DNA of 64,000 nt, from assembly GCA_021805865.1 (NCBI GenBank), contig JAJZDX010000007.1, positions 62,001-126,000 on the forward strand, written 5' to 3'. The position numbers and the translations under genes are program-made. This DNA is from Pseudomonadota bacterium (GTDB lineage Bacteria > Pseudomonadota > Gammaproteobacteria > Steroidobacterales > Steroidobacteraceae). Shown here in pieces: positions 40,898 to 50,219 of the stretch (positions are counted from its first letter, which is position 1; each line of letters begins with the position of its first letter). The notes beneath the pieces are model-generated. The model was not told the DNA's origin and searched no databases. It saw only the letters and a program-made list of their open reading frames with translations.

Positions 40898-41887
40898 TCA
40901 GCCCACCGACAACATGCGCTCGATCGGCCTGCGGGCGCGCTCGGCGATCGCCGGATCGATGCGGATCTGCTCCCCGAGCCGCGTGAGCGCCTCGCAGAGC
41001 CGCTCGAGCGTGGTCGCCTTCATGTGCCGGCACAGATTGCAGGGGCGCAGGAAGGTGATGTCCGGGCACTGCACCGCCACGTTGTCGGCCATGGCGCACT
41101 CGGTGAGCAGCAACGCCCGCTCGGGCCGCCGGCGCGTCAGGTAATCGGCCATCGCGGCCGTCGAGCCCACGAAATCCGCCTCCGCCTGCACCGCCGCCGG
41201 GCACTCCGGGTGCGCGAGCACCGTCGCGCCGCTGCTCACGCGAAAGCCGCGGATATCGGCCGCCGAGAAGCGTGTGTGCACCTCGCACTCCCCGCTCCAG
41301 GCGATCACCTCGAGGTCGCTCGAGCGCGCCACGAACTCCGCAAGGTGCCGGTCCGGCAGTATGATCACCCGCTCGCTGCCGAGCGACTGCGCGATCCGCA
41401 CCGCGTTGCCCGATGTGCAGCAGATGTCCGCCTCGGCCTTCACGGCCGCCGAGGTGTTGACATAGGCGATGACGGGGGCATCCGGACAGCTCTCGCGCAC
41501 CCGCCGCACATCCTCGGGGGTGATCGAATCGGCGAGCGAGCAGCCGGCCTCCTGCGCCGGCAGCAGCACGCGCTTGCCGGGGCACAGGAGCTTGACGGTC
41601 TCGGCCATGAAGCGCACGCCGCACACCACGATGGTGTCGGCGTCGCAGCGGACGGCGAACTGCGCCATGGCCAGGGAGTCGCCGGTGTAATCGGCCACCG
41701 CCGCGGTGATGAGCGGCACCTGATAGTTGTGCGCCAGCACCACCGCGCCCAGGCGCGCCTTCAGCTCGAGGATCCGCTCGATGAGCGGCAGACCGAGCTC
41801 GATCTCCGCGGCGGGAACCACGTGCGAGAGCCGCGCCGCGAGCGTGCGGCCCGGGGAGCCGCTGTCATACGCCGTCATCATGACCAT
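40898..41887 (-). CDS. nadA: Quinolinate synthase A
   Basis: 329 residues, [4Fe-4S] enzyme condensing iminoaspartate with dihydroxyacetone phosphate to quinolinate. Family motifs: VVLAHNYQVPLI, VVCGVRFMAETVKLL, AYVNTSAAVKAEADICCTSGNA, WSGECEVHTRF, VLAHPECP and PCNLCRHMK. Cysteines in the VVCGV, CAMADN or NLC contexts supply the cluster ligands. The ATG at 41887 (MVMMTAYDSG) has AGG 9 bases upstream; ATGs at 41881 and 41878 are alternatives. Divergent from an FNR-type regulator gene across 168 bp. Confidence 0.94.
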   Translation of the reverse strand: MVMMTAYDSGSPGRTLAARLSHVVPAAEIELGLPLIERILELKARLGAVVLAHNYQVPLITAAVADYTGDSLAMAQFAVRCDADTIVVCGVRFMAETVKLLCPGKRVLLPAQEAGCSLADSITPEDVRRVRESCPDAPVIAYVNTSAAVKAEADICCTSGNAVRIAQSLGSERVIILPDRHLAEFVARSSDLEVIAWSGECEVHTRFSAADIRGFRVSSGATVLAHPECPAAVQAEADFVGSTAAMADYLTRRRPERALLLTECAMADNVAVQCPDITFLRPCNLCRHMKATTLERLCEALTRLGEQIRIDPAIAERARRPIERMLSVG

Positions 41888-42055
41888 CGATCTTGCCTGA
41901 GCCCCGCGGGCTTGCGTAGCGCGAAAATTGACATTCCTCAGCCCGAGGGAAGGCCCGGGGCGGCGACGCTTCGAGCCCCCGGCCGGGCGCCGACCCCGGC
42001 ACTTGCGGAAAACCCTGATACCGCACGGCCCGGGCCGGCGGTAGCGTGGCACCCG

Positions 42056-42760
42056 ATGCAAACAAAACGCACTGTTCGAACGCTTTCCATCACCGAAACC
42101 GACTGCGCAGCCTGCCCCTCGGCCGGACGCTGCTGGGGGGAGCTGCGAGTGCCGATCGAGAGCCTGCGCGGGCGGCGCGCGGCGGTGCTCGAGCGCGGGG
42201 AGCTGCTGGTGCGCCAGGGCGAGCGCACCGGCACGGTCTACATGGTGGTGAACGGCTGCCTCATCCTGCGCGAGAGCCTGGCCGACGGCGCCCAGAGGGT
42301 CGCCGGCCTGAGCCTGCCCGGGGAGCTGCTCGGCATGGAAAGCTATGCGCGCGGCGAGCACCCCTATACGGCGCAGGCCGCCACCGAGGTCTCGGTATGC
42401 CGGCTGAACCTGCCGGCGCCCGGGAGCGGGCAGGCGAGCGCCGCACTGCTCGAGCGGCTGCTGCTCAAGTACGCGATACAGCTCGAGCGTGCCACGCCCC
42501 CCTGGGCGGGGCTGTCGGCGGTCGAGCGTGTGGCGGCGTTCATCGAGAACTACGCCTCGCGTGCACTGGTGAGACAGACTCCCGATGGCCTGTTCAGCCT
42601 GCCGTTGACGCGCGCGGATATCGGCTCCTACCTGGGGCTCGCGCCCGAGACGGTGGTGCGTGCGCTCGCGCAGCTGCGCGGCGAGCGGCGCCTGTCGGTG
42701 CACGGGCGCACCATCCGCCTGAGAGAGACGCCGCTGGCGAGCGCCTCTCCGGCCGCTTGA
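42056..42760 (+). CDS. FNR-type oxygen-responsive transcription regulator
   Basis: 234-residue Crp/Fnr protein. N-terminal Cys17-x2-Cys20-x5-Cys26 and Cys115 (VSVCRL) correspond to the four ligands of the oxygen-labile [4Fe-4S] cluster in E. coli FNR (20, 23, 29, 122). Cyclic-nucleotide-like barrel in the middle; helix-turn-helix LTRADIGSYLGLAPETVVRAL at ~184-204. In the recognition helix Glu198 and Arg202 match FNR Glu209 and Arg213, but Ser212 is replaced by Val201, which may alter half-site preference. The ATG at 42056 gives the expected spacing before the first cysteine. Divergent from nadA-nadB. Confidence 0.9.
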   Translation: MQTKRTVRTLSITETDCAACPSAGRCWGELRVPIESLRGRRAAVLERGELLVRQGERTGTVYMVVNGCLILRESLADGAQRVAGLSLPGELLGMESYARGEHPYTAQAATEVSVCRLNLPAPGSGQASAALLERLLLKYAIQLERATPPWAGLSAVERVAAFIENYASRALVRQTPDGLFSLPLTRADIGSYLGLAPETVVRALAQLRGERRLSVHGRTIRLRETPLASASPAA

Positions 42761-42848
42761 GGCGCAAGGCGCTTTAGGCCCGAGGAACGCCGGGCACACA
42801 CGCTCCTCAGCCGGCCCGGCCGATGGAGAAGCTTCCCGTGCGGCCGCG

Positions 42849-42854
42849 TATAAT
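42849..42854 (+). promoter_or_regulatory. -10 element placed for a near-leaderless kbl transcript
   Basis: A perfect TATAAT ends 8 bases before the first kbl ATG (42863), so a start at the normal distance would fall at or within two or three bases of the initiation codon. No -35 match and no ribosome site are seen between. Confidence 0.5.
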
Positions 42855-42862
42855 GCGCGCGC

Positions 42863-44053
42863 ATGATGCAAGATCTCATCGAGCGCCTGCGCTGTGACCT
42901 CGGCACCCTGAAGGAACAGGGTCTGTACAAGAGCGAGCGCGTGCTCTCAGGACCCCAGGGCAGCGTGGTTCACACCGGCGGGCGCGCGGTGGTGAACCTC
43001 TGCGCCAACAACTACCTGGGGCTCGCCAGCCACCCGGCGGTGCTCGCCGCGGCCCGCGAGGCGCTCGAGCCCTTCGGCTTCGGCATGGCCTCGGTGCGCT
43101 TCATCTGCGGCACGCAGACCGTGCACAAGCGGCTCGAGCAGCGCCTGAGCGGCTTCCTCGGCACCGAGGACACCATCCTCTACTCCTCCTGCTTCGATGC
43201 GAACGGCGGCCTGTTCGAGACGCTGCTCGATGAGCGCGACGCGGTGATCTCCGATGCGCTCAATCACGCCAGCATCATCGACGGCATCCGCCTGTGCAAG
43301 GCGCAGCGCCACCGCTATGCCAACAGCGACATGGGGGAGCTGGAAAAATGCCTGCGCGAGTGCGCCTCCGCCCGCACCCGCCTCATCGCCACCGACGGGG
43401 TGTTCTCGATGGACGGCACGATCGCCAACCTGGCGGGCATCTGCGAGCTCGCCGACCGCTACGACGCGCTCGTGATGGTCGATGACTCGCACGCCACCGG
43501 ATTCATGGGCGCGGACGGCCGCGGCACCCCGCAGCACTGCGGGGTGGCCTCGCGCATCGACCTCCTCACCGGCACGCTCGGCAAGGCGCTCGGCGGGGCG
43601 AGCGGCGGCTACATCGCCTCGCGGCGCGAGGTCATCGAGTGGCTGCGCCAGCGCTCCCGCCCCTACCTCTTCTCGAACAGCATCCCGCCGGTGGTGGCGG
43701 CCGTCACCGTGCGCGTGCTCGAGCTGCTCGAGCAGGACCCGCGGCTGCGCACGCAGCTGCACGAGAATGCGCGGTATTTCCGCGCCGGCCTCACCCGCCT
43801 CGGCTTCACGCTCAAGCCCGGCGAGCACCCCATCATCCCGGTGATGATCGGCGATGCCGCGCTCGCGGCGCGCATGGCCGACCGGCTGCTCGAGCACGGC
43901 GTGTACGTCATCGGCTTCTCCTATCCGGTGGTGCCCAAGGGCGAGGCGCGCATCCGCACCCAGATGTCCGCCGCCCTCACCCGCGGCCAGCTCGACAGCG
44001 CGCTCGAGGCCTTCGCCACGGTCGGGAAAGAACTCAGGATCATCCGGTCATGA
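42863..44053 (+). CDS. kbl: Glycine C-acetyltransferase (2-amino-3-ketobutyrate CoA ligase)
   Basis: 396-residue PLP enzyme cleaving 2-amino-3-ketobutyrate with CoA to glycine and acetyl-CoA, second step of threonine catabolism. [54 protein letters not shown] and [11 protein letters not shown] are family hallmarks; the PLP lysine is in [15 protein letters not shown]. Two adjacent ATGs (42863 and 42866) are possible starts. Followed by tdh, the first-step enzyme, 105 bp downstream: the classical kbl-tdh operon. Confidence 0.96.
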   Translation: MMQDLIERLRCDLGTLKEQGLYKSERVLSGPQGSVVHTGGRAVVNLCANNYLGLASHPAVLAAAREALEPFGFGMASVRFICGTQTVHKRLEQRLSGFLGTEDTILYSSCFDANGGLFETLLDERDAVISDALNHASIIDGIRLCKAQRHRYANSDMGELEKCLRECASARTRLIATDGVFSMDGTIANLAGICELADRYDALVMVDDSHATGFMGADGRGTPQHCGVASRIDLLTGTLGKALGGASGGYIASRREVIEWLRQRSRPYLFSNSIPPVVAAVTVRVLELLEQDPRLRTQLHENARYFRAGLTRLGFTLKPGEHPIIPVMIGDAALAARMADRLLEHGVYVIGFSYPVVPKGEARIRTQMSAALTRGQLDSALEAFATVGKELRIIRS

Positions 44054-44145
44054 CAGAGCCTCTCCTGGCGGCGCGCGCCGCGCGACGCTTCACGGACGGG
44101 GCTCGCGCTCCGGAGGATCCCGCAGGTCCCGCGAACAGCGCGTAA
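44050..44145 (+). CDS. Possible 31-residue ORF between kbl and tdh
   Basis: An ATG overlaps the kbl stop as ATGA and opens a frame of 31 residues ([20 protein letters not shown] and 11 more) ending at TAA 44145, 13 bases before the tdh start. It could be a translationally coupled leader that carries ribosomes across the 105-bp gap, or chance. It has no recognisable similarity. Confidence 0.3.
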   Translation: MTEPLLAARAARRFTDGARAPEDPAGPANSA

Positions 44146-44158
44146 CAGGAGTGATCTC

Positions 44159-45190
44159 TTGAAGGCTCTAGTGAAGAAGGAATCCGCCCCCGGCATCTGG
44201 CTCGAGGACACCCCCGAGCCCACGATCGGGCCGAACGATGTGCTGATCGAGATCGTCAAGACCGCGATCTGCGGCACCGACATGCACATCTACCACTGGG
44301 ACGCCTGGGCGCGCAAAACCATCCCCGTGCCGATGGCCGTGGGCCACGAGTACTGCGGCCGGGTGATCGAGATCGGCTCCGAGGTCCGCGGGTTGAAGCC
44401 CGGCGACCGTGTCTCGGGCGAGGGGCACATCACCTGCGGGCACTGCCGCAACTGCCGCGCCGGACGGCGGCATCTGTGCCGCAACACCGTCGGGGTGGGC
44501 GTGAACCGCCCGGGCGCGTTCGCCCAGTACCTCGCCATCCCGGCCGACAATGCCTTCAAGCTCCCGGACTCGATCGGCGATGACATCGCCTCCATCCTCG
44601 ATCCGTTCGGCAACGCCACGCACACCGCGCTCGCCTTCAACATGGTCGGCGAGGACGTGCTCATCACCGGCGCCGGCCCCATCGGCATCATGGCGGTCGG
44701 CATCGCCCGCTTCGTCGGGGCGCGCCACGTCGTGATCACGGACGTCAACGACTACCGATTGGAGCTCGCGAAGAAGATGGGCGCCACCCGCGCCGTGAAC
44801 GTCCAGCGGGACACGCTCGATCGGACGATGCAGGACCTCGGCATGCAGGAAGGCTTCGATGTGGGCCTGGAGATGTCGGGCAACGCGACCGCCTTCCGCG
44901 ACCTGCTGCGCACCATGCACCATGGCGGCTCGGTGGCGCTGCTCGGCATCCCGCCGGAGGAGACCGCCATCGACTGGAATCAGGTCATCTTCAAGGGCCT
45001 CACCCTGAAGGGCATCTACGGGCGCGAGATGTTCGAGACCTGGTACAAAATGGCGAGCCTGCTGCAAAGCGGCCTCGATCTGCGCCCGGTCATCACCCAC
45101 CACCTGCCCATCCAGGAGTACCGGCAAGGCTTCGAGATCATGGGCTCCGGCCGCTCCGGCAAGGTCATCCTCGACTGGCAGAGCCTGTAG
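44159..45190 (+). CDS. tdh: L-threonine 3-dehydrogenase
   Basis: 343-residue zinc-dependent medium-chain dehydrogenase oxidising threonine to 2-amino-3-ketobutyrate with NAD+. Catalytic-zinc region [11 protein letters not shown] and GHEYCGRV, the structural-zinc cysteines in [15 protein letters not shown], and the Rossmann segment [20 protein letters not shown] are intact. The TTG start at 44159 is supported by AGGAG 8 bases upstream; the sequence [15 protein letters not shown] is the normal N-terminus. Confidence 0.96.
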   Translation: MKALVKKESAPGIWLEDTPEPTIGPNDVLIEIVKTAICGTDMHIYHWDAWARKTIPVPMAVGHEYCGRVIEIGSEVRGLKPGDRVSGEGHITCGHCRNCRAGRRHLCRNTVGVGVNRPGAFAQYLAIPADNAFKLPDSIGDDIASILDPFGNATHTALAFNMVGEDVLITGAGPIGIMAVGIARFVGARHVVITDVNDYRLELAKKMGATRAVNVQRDTLDRTMQDLGMQEGFDVGLEMSGNATAFRDLLRTMHHGGSVALLGIPPEETAIDWNQVIFKGLTLKGIYGREMFETWYKMASLLQSGLDLRPVITHHLPIQEYRQGFEIMGSGRSGKVILDWQSL

Positions 45191-45200
45191 CCACGCTATC

Positions 45201-46079
45201 GTGCGCCTCCGATACAGCTTCGTCATCGACGAGCATCCCCGGTTCCTCGCCCAAGGCGGGATATTCCTGCGCACGCTGCTGGCCGCCGGGGTGCCCACGG
45301 GCGACATCGTGGCGCAGGTCACGCAGCGCAGCGGCGAGGCCGGCAGGCGCCTGGCCGCCCGCTTCGGGGTGCGCGCGCTCGAGCTGCCCCTGGGACCGGA
45401 CAAGGCGTACTGCAACAAGATCAACCAGCTGTTCACGCTGGCCGATGATGACTTCGACGTCCTCGTCTGTTGTGACACGGACCTCGCCATTCTGCGCCCG
45501 CTCGATGAGGTGGCGCGGGCCGAGGCCGTGCGCGCGAGGCGCGTCGATCTCGAGAACCCTCCCTTGTCGGTGCTCGAGGCGGCCCGGGTCCTGCTCGGCT
45601 TCCCCGAGACCCCGGCGCTCATCGGCACCGGGTGCGAGCCGCAGGCGATGACCTACGCCCTGAACTGCAACGGCGGAATGCTGCTCATCCCGCAGCGGTT
45701 CATCCGCCCGCTCGGGGAGCGCTGGCTCGGGTATGCCGAGACCCTGGTGGCGAACCGGCAGATCCTGCAGCGATGGGTCAGCCACATCGACCAGGTGAGC
45801 TGGGCCTTCGCGATGCTGCGATTGCAGCTGCCGTTCGAGGAGCTGCCGGTGGAATACAACTTCCCGCTCAGCCTGGCCGGGAAGCTGCCCGAGGGCAGCT
45901 ACGGCCGGCCGGTCGTCTTGCACCATCACAACGCCATCCGCCGCAACGGCCGGATTCGCAAATGCGGCGTCACGCTGGTGGATCAAGCCATCGATGAGGC
46001 GAACCGGCGCCTTCGGCGCCGGCTCGGCCTCGATTTTCGCAGTCTCGCCGCCCGCTTGCGGCGTCCCGCCTCGGCCTGA
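45201..46079 (+). CDS. Putative glycosyltransferase (GT-A-like, DTD motif)
   Basis: 292 residues from a GTG at 45201, 10 bp after tdh. Not a family I can name. Features suggest a GT-A enzyme: an N-terminal strand RYSFVIDEHPRFL, a metal-binding-like Asp92-Thr-Asp94 in VLVCCDTDLAILRPLD, ALNCNGGMLLIPQRF (as in GT8-like proteins, where this glycine-rich segment binds the donor sugar), and a late HHHNAIRRNGRI that may supply a metal His. No signal peptide or membrane helix. Its place directly after tdh suggests readthrough transcription rather than shared function. Confidence 0.55.
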   Translation: MRLRYSFVIDEHPRFLAQGGIFLRTLLAAGVPTGDIVAQVTQRSGEAGRRLAARFGVRALELPLGPDKAYCNKINQLFTLADDDFDVLVCCDTDLAILRPLDEVARAEAVRARRVDLENPPLSVLEAARVLLGFPETPALIGTGCEPQAMTYALNCNGGMLLIPQRFIRPLGERWLGYAETLVANRQILQRWVSHIDQVSWAFAMLRLQLPFEELPVEYNFPLSLAGKLPEGSYGRPVVLHHHNAIRRNGRIRKCGVTLVDQAIDEANRRLRRRLGLDFRSLAARLRRPASA

Positions 46080-46118
46080 AGCCAGCCGCGGCGGCGCGCG
46101 GCGCGGCTGGAACGTCCC

Positions 46119-47987
46119 TCAGCGGTCGCTGCAGAAGCAGTATGCGTAGAGCTTGCCGTTCCCGCGCCCGCTGAATCGGGCCAACTGCGCGAGCTGGCGC
46201 GCATACGGCCCGAGCGGGCCCGCGAGCGCCGAAAGCCCGGGGAAGCCCAGCTGCGGGGAAAACAGCCGCGGACCAAAGAGCGAGGCGGCCATGCTCACCG
46301 CGCGCGACTGCGCCCGCTGCACCAGCTCCTGCGTCCACGACACGCGCGGATGGAGGAACTGCACGTAGTAGTGCTTCACCTTGGCGAGGCGGGCGGCCGC
46401 CCGCTCCGCGTCCTCGAGCGTGCCCAAGTGATCGACCAGCCCGATGCGCCGCGCAGCGGCGCCCGCCCAGACCCGGCCCTGCCCGATCGCATTGATGCGG
46501 GCCGCCGACTCGTGCCGCCCCGCGGCCACCCGGGCCACGAACTGCTGATAGCCCTGGTCGATCTGCGCGCGGATGAGATCGCGCGCCTCGCTGTTCAGGG
46601 GCTGATCCACGGTGAACTGGTTGGCAAGGGGGGTGGTGCCGACACCGTCGCTCGTGATGCCGAGCTTTTTCAGCCCCTGGTTGAAGGTTGGAATGATGGC
46701 GAAGATGCCGATCGAGCCGGTGAGCGTCGCCGGGCTCGCCCAGATCTCATTCGCGGGCGCGGAGATGTAATAGCCGCCCGAGGCCGCAAGATCCCCCATG
46801 GAGACCACGAGCGGCTTGCCCGCGGCGCGCAGCGCCTCGAGCTGCTGGTAGATCTGCTCCGCGGCGGTCACGCTGCCGCCGGGACTGTCGACCCGCAGCA
46901 CCACCGCCTTGATGTGCTTGTCGAGGCGCGCCTTGCGGATGAGACGCGACAGCGACTCCCCACCGATGACCCCGGGAGGCTGCTCGCCATCGAGGATCTC
47001 CCCGGAAGCGACGATCACCCCGATGCGCGGCTCCCCGTCCTCACGGTGGAGCCTGTGCTGGGAGCGCACGACGGTCGCGTAGTCCTCGGCGGAGATCGCG
47101 TTGAACGAGCCGTTGGGGCCGGCGCCGACGAGCTTGGTGATGAGGCGCTCGACCTGCAGACTGTCGGCGAGCCCCGTCACCAGATGATCCTTCAGAGCGA
47201 GCTTCGCGCCATCCCCGCCCACCGACTTCAGGGACTTCGGCAGGGAATCGACGTAGTGCGCAATGGCATCGGCGGGGAGATGGCGTGCGGTGGTGACTTC
47301 CCGCTGATAGGTGGACCAGAGCGTATCGAGATAGTCCGTGCTCTGCAGCCGGTCCGCCTTGGACATGTCCGAGCGCGTGAAGATCTCCACGGCGCTCTTG
47401 AACTTGCCGATCCGGAAGACATTGACCTTCACGCCGAGCTTCTTCAGCAGCCCCTTGAAGTACATCGGATAGTTGCCGAATCCCCGGATCATCACGTAGC
47501 CGGAAGGGTCCAGATAGATCCGGCTCGCCTGCGCCGCGAGGTAGTACTGGTCCTGATCGAACGCCGTGCCATAGGCGATCACGGGCTTGCCGCTGGCGCG
47601 GAACTTGCGGATGGCGCTCGCCAGCTCCTCGAGCTCCGGCAGCCCCGCGTGATCCATCTGATCGAGATCGAGCACCAGGACGCGGATGCGGCGGTCGGTG
47701 GCGGCGGCGCGGATGGCATCGGTGAGGCTCCAGAGCAGCGTCTGCTGCGGCCCTTGCCCGCGGGCGTTCTCGATCGCCCGCTCGATCGCGTTGCCGCTCA
47801 ACTGCTCGACCAGCTGCCCCTGCGGGGCCACCACCAGCGCCGCGTGCGTCGGCACGGTTGGCTGCGACTGGTGCAACACCCCGATCAGGAACCCGAACAG
47901 CGCCAGCAGCAGCACCAGGTGCAGGAATTTGCGCAGTCCATCGAGGCCGCGCCCGATCCAGTGCAGAACCGTCTTGATTTTGCCCAT
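46119..47987 (-). CDS. sppA: Signal peptide peptidase SppA, 67 kDa type
   Basis: 622-residue inner-membrane serine protease that degrades released signal peptides. One N-terminal helix (LHLVLLLALFGFLIGVL). Two peptidase-S49 domains: the first provides the catalytic Lys in RIGKFKSAVEIFTR, the second the nucleophile Ser in GDLAASGGYYISAPA, as in E. coli SppA. RVDSPGGSVTAAEQIYQQL and GSIGIFAIIPTF are family motifs. The C-terminus is long and ends in a CFCS segment that is not typical. Convergent with the glycosyltransferase-like gene. Confidence 0.94.
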   Translation of the reverse strand: MGKIKTVLHWIGRGLDGLRKFLHLVLLLALFGFLIGVLHQSQPTVPTHAALVVAPQGQLVEQLSGNAIERAIENARGQGPQQTLLWSLTDAIRAAATDRRIRVLVLDLDQMDHAGLPELEELASAIRKFRASGKPVIAYGTAFDQDQYYLAAQASRIYLDPSGYVMIRGFGNYPMYFKGLLKKLGVKVNVFRIGKFKSAVEIFTRSDMSKADRLQSTDYLDTLWSTYQREVTTARHLPADAIAHYVDSLPKSLKSVGGDGAKLALKDHLVTGLADSLQVERLITKLVGAGPNGSFNAISAEDYATVVRSQHRLHREDGEPRIGVIVASGEILDGEQPPGVIGGESLSRLIRKARLDKHIKAVVLRVDSPGGSVTAAEQIYQQLEALRAAGKPLVVSMGDLAASGGYYISAPANEIWASPATLTGSIGIFAIIPTFNQGLKKLGITSDGVGTTPLANQFTVDQPLNSEARDLIRAQIDQGYQQFVARVAAGRHESAARINAIGQGRVWAGAAARRIGLVDHLGTLEDAERAAARLAKVKHYYVQFLHPRVSWTQELVQRAQSRAVSMAASLFGPRLFSPQLGFPGLSALAGPLGPYARQLAQLARFSGRGNGKLYAYCFCSDR

Positions 47988-48126
47988 CGCTCAGTGAATC
48001 TCCATAGACGGGGTTCGCGCCGCGCAAGTCACATCGAGGTGATCACGCTCGGCGCGCAGGGCGGGCCGCGATCCAGCGGCGGGCGCCCGGCGAGAGCGCC
48101 CAGGGACGGATGCGCGGCGCGCGGCG

Positions 48127-48177
48127 CTCGCCCCCGCGGGGGCGAGTCCCAGCCTCGCACGAGCATCCGGCGCCGGA
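48127..48177 (-). terminator. Two GC-rich palindromes between rplS and sppA
   Basis: A perfect 20-bp palindrome at 48127-48146 (CTCGCCCCC, GC, GGGGGCGAG) and a 12-bp one at 48166-48177 (TCCGGCGCCGGA, within a longer imperfect stem) lie 40-90 bases after the rplS stop on the minus strand. They could end or attenuate the ribosomal operon transcript. Neither is followed by a T-run, so termination is not certain. Confidence 0.4.
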
Positions 48178-48216
48178 CGCCGATTAAGACTCACGGTGCA
48201 TCCGCGCCGATCCGCC

Positions 48217-48561
48217 TCAGAGCTTCTCTTCGATTCTCGCCGCCTTGCCCATGCGGTCGCGCAGGTAGTAGAGCTTGGCGCGACGCACGCTGCCGCGGCG
48301 CTTGACCTGGATGGTGCTGATCGAGGGGCTGTAGGTCTGGAACACGCGCTCGACCCCCTCGCCGTGGGACATCTTGCGCACGGTGAACGAGGAGTTCAGG
48401 CCCCGGTTGCTGCGCGCGATCACCACGCCCTCGTAGGCCTGGATGCGCTCGCGGTCGCCTTCGACCACCTTCACCTGCACGATCACGGTGTCGCCGGGCT
48501 TGAAATCCGGCACCTCGCGGGTCATGCGCTCTTTTTCGAGTTGTTGAACGATGTTGCTCAT
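48217..48561 (-). CDS. rplS: 50S ribosomal protein L19
   Basis: 114 residues, standard length. [16 protein letters not shown], the [19 protein letters not shown] segment and [20 protein letters not shown] are the conserved L19 blocks. Its ATG overlaps the trmD stop (ATGA, 48558-48561). Last gene of the conserved rpsP-rimM-trmD-rplS operon. Confidence 0.98.
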   Translation of the reverse strand: MSNIVQQLEKERMTREVPDFKPGDTVIVQVKVVEGDRERIQAYEGVVIARSNRGLNSSFTVRKMSHGEGVERVFQTYSPSISTIQVKRRGSVRRAKLYYLRDRMGKAARIEEKL

Positions 48562-49325
48562 GTGATTCTTCCTCGATCCGCGCCTGCGGCCGCCCCTGCG
48601 GCCACAAACTCATTCAGTAGACGTCGCGCCTCGGGCGACAGGGGCCGCTCGAGAAGCAGATCGGGCCGCCGCCGCCACGTGCGCGCGAGCGCCTCGCCCA
48701 GGCGCCAGCGCGCGATGTCGGCGTGATGGCCCGACATCAGCACCGGCGGCACCGCCAGGCCCTCGAACACTTCCGGCCGCGTGTAATGCGGCCAGTCGAG
48801 CAGCCCCTCGGCGAAGGAGTCCTCGCCGCTCGAGCGCTCATCACCGAGTACCCCCGGCAGAAGCCTCGCTACCGCATCGATCACGGCGAGCGCCGGCAGT
48901 TCCCCGCCGGAGAGCACATAATCGCCGATCGAGAGCTCCCGATCGACGCCGAGCTCGATGATTCTCTCATCGAGCCCCTCGTAGCGTCCCGCTACCAAGA
49001 CCATTCCCGGCAGCCCGGCAAGCTCCCGCGCCACCGCCTGGGTGAAGCGCTCGCCCTGGGCCGAGAGGCAGATCCGGGGGCTGCCCTGCGGAAGCCTGGC
49101 CTGCGCCGCGCGGATCGCCGCGAGCGTCGGTCCGGGCTTGAGCACCATGCCGGGCCCGCCTCCGTAGGGCCGGTCATCGACCGTACGGTGCGGATCGCTC
49201 GTGTGATCCCGCGGGTCCTCGGTGCCCACCGCGAGCCCGCCCCGGCTGAGCGCCCGGCCCACCACCCCGAAGCGCAACGCTCCGCAGATCATCTGCGGAA
49301 ACAGCGTCACCACTTCGATCTTCAT
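48558..49325 (-). CDS. trmD: tRNA (guanine-N1)-methyltransferase
   Basis: 255 residues; methylates G37 of tRNAs reading CNN and CGG codons and prevents frameshifting. SPOUT knot features: [40 protein letters not shown] and the SAM-binding trefoil [15 protein letters not shown]. Catalytic Asp is expected in the [16 protein letters not shown] region. Position between rimM and rplS is the conserved one. Confidence 0.97.
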   Translation of the reverse strand: MKIEVVTLFPQMICGALRFGVVGRALSRGGLAVGTEDPRDHTSDPHRTVDDRPYGGGPGMVLKPGPTLAAIRAAQARLPQGSPRICLSAQGERFTQAVARELAGLPGMVLVAGRYEGLDERIIELGVDRELSIGDYVLSGGELPALAVIDAVARLLPGVLGDERSSGEDSFAEGLLDWPHYTRPEVFEGLAVPPVLMSGHHADIARWRLGEALARTWRRRPDLLLERPLSPEARRLLNEFVAAGAAAGADRGRIT

Positions 49326-49373
49326 GGGCGGTCCGTCCGCTTGCCGGCCAGTTGCACGGAGGGGCGCAACCCC

Positions 49374-49883
49374 TTACCCGAGCTGCTCCGGCCAGTCCAC
49401 CAGGATCCGGCCGGCATCGAGATCCACCTGCAGCAGGTGCGTGGGATCGGCGAGCACCCAGTGCTCCGCCCCACCCTGCGCCACCACCATCACCGCGCCC
49501 GCGGGCGCATCGACAAAATAGGCCACCTTTCCGAGCGAGCAGCCCTCGACGTTGCGCACTTCGAGCCCGATCAGGTCCGCGCGGTAGTATTCGCGCTCCC
49601 CCGCCGGGGGCAGTGCCTCGCGCTCGACCTCGATCGAGACCCCGGTGAGCGCGGCCGCCGCATCGCGGTTCCCGATTCCCTCGAGCCGCACGACCAGGCC
49701 CCTGCCTTGCCGGCGGCCCTCGATCAGCCGTCTCGCCCCCAGGGCCGCACCGGCGCGGGACAGGTCCCACAGGAGAAACCCGAGCAACGCCTCCGGCGGA
49801 TCGGTGTAGGACGCCACATGCATCCAGCCGTTCAAGCCGAAGGGCGCGCCGATCCGGCCGATCTCGACCCGAGCGGCGCTCAT
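49374..49883 (-). CDS. rimM: 16S rRNA processing protein RimM
   Basis: 169 residues, normal length. N-terminal VEIGRIGAPFGLNGWMHVASYTDPP and C-terminal PRC-barrel (EYYRADLIGLEVRNVEG, HWVLADPTHLLQVDLDAGRILVDWP) define RimM, a maturation factor for the 30S head that contacts S19. The ATG at 49883 is 16 bp after rpsP; the frame is open further upstream but over rpsP. Confidence 0.96.
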   Translation of the reverse strand: MSAARVEIGRIGAPFGLNGWMHVASYTDPPEALLGFLLWDLSRAGAALGARRLIEGRRQGRGLVVRLEGIGNRDAAAALTGVSIEVEREALPPAGEREYYRADLIGLEVRNVEGCSLGKVAYFVDAPAGAVMVVAQGGAEHWVLADPTHLLQVDLDAGRILVDWPEQLG

Positions 49884-49899
49884 CGCGCCTGCGCAGCGC

Positions 49900-50154
49900 T
49901 CAGGCGCTCGCCTGCTTCCGGTAGGAGGCCACGAGCGAGCGCACGCGCTCGGACGGTTGCGCCCCCTGGCCCACCCAGTAATCGATCCGCGGCAGATCGA
50001 GCTTGAGCTTGGCTTCTGCACGCCTCGCGATGGGATTGAAGAACCCGACGCTCTCGAGGCTCGATCCGCCCTGGCGCTTGCGGCTGTCGGTCACCACGAT
50101 GTGATAGAAAGGCTGATTGCGAGCCCCGCGTCGGGTCAAGCGAATGGTTACCAT
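49900..50154 (-). CDS. rpsP: 30S ribosomal protein S16
   Basis: 84 residues, standard length. VTIRLTRRGARNQPFYHIVV, followed by DSRKRQGGSSLESVGFFNP and the DRIDYWVGQGAQPSERV-like segment (here LPRIDYWVGQGAQPSERV), is conserved S16. First gene of the operon with its own candidate promoter at 50220-50225. Confidence 0.98.
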   Translation of the reverse strand: MVTIRLTRRGARNQPFYHIVVTDSRKRQGGSSLESVGFFNPIARRAEAKLKLDLPRIDYWVGQGAQPSERVRSLVASYRKQASA

Positions 50155-50219
50155 GCTGTTGTCGCTCTCATTGCCGGTCCGGATACGCCCTGTCGGCGTC
50201 CCTCAAAAAAAGAGCGCGG

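Noticed and set aside
41888..42055. Classical FNR box in the nadA/fnr-like divergent region
   Set aside because: No TTGAT-N4-ATCAA or close variant was found by eye on either strand.
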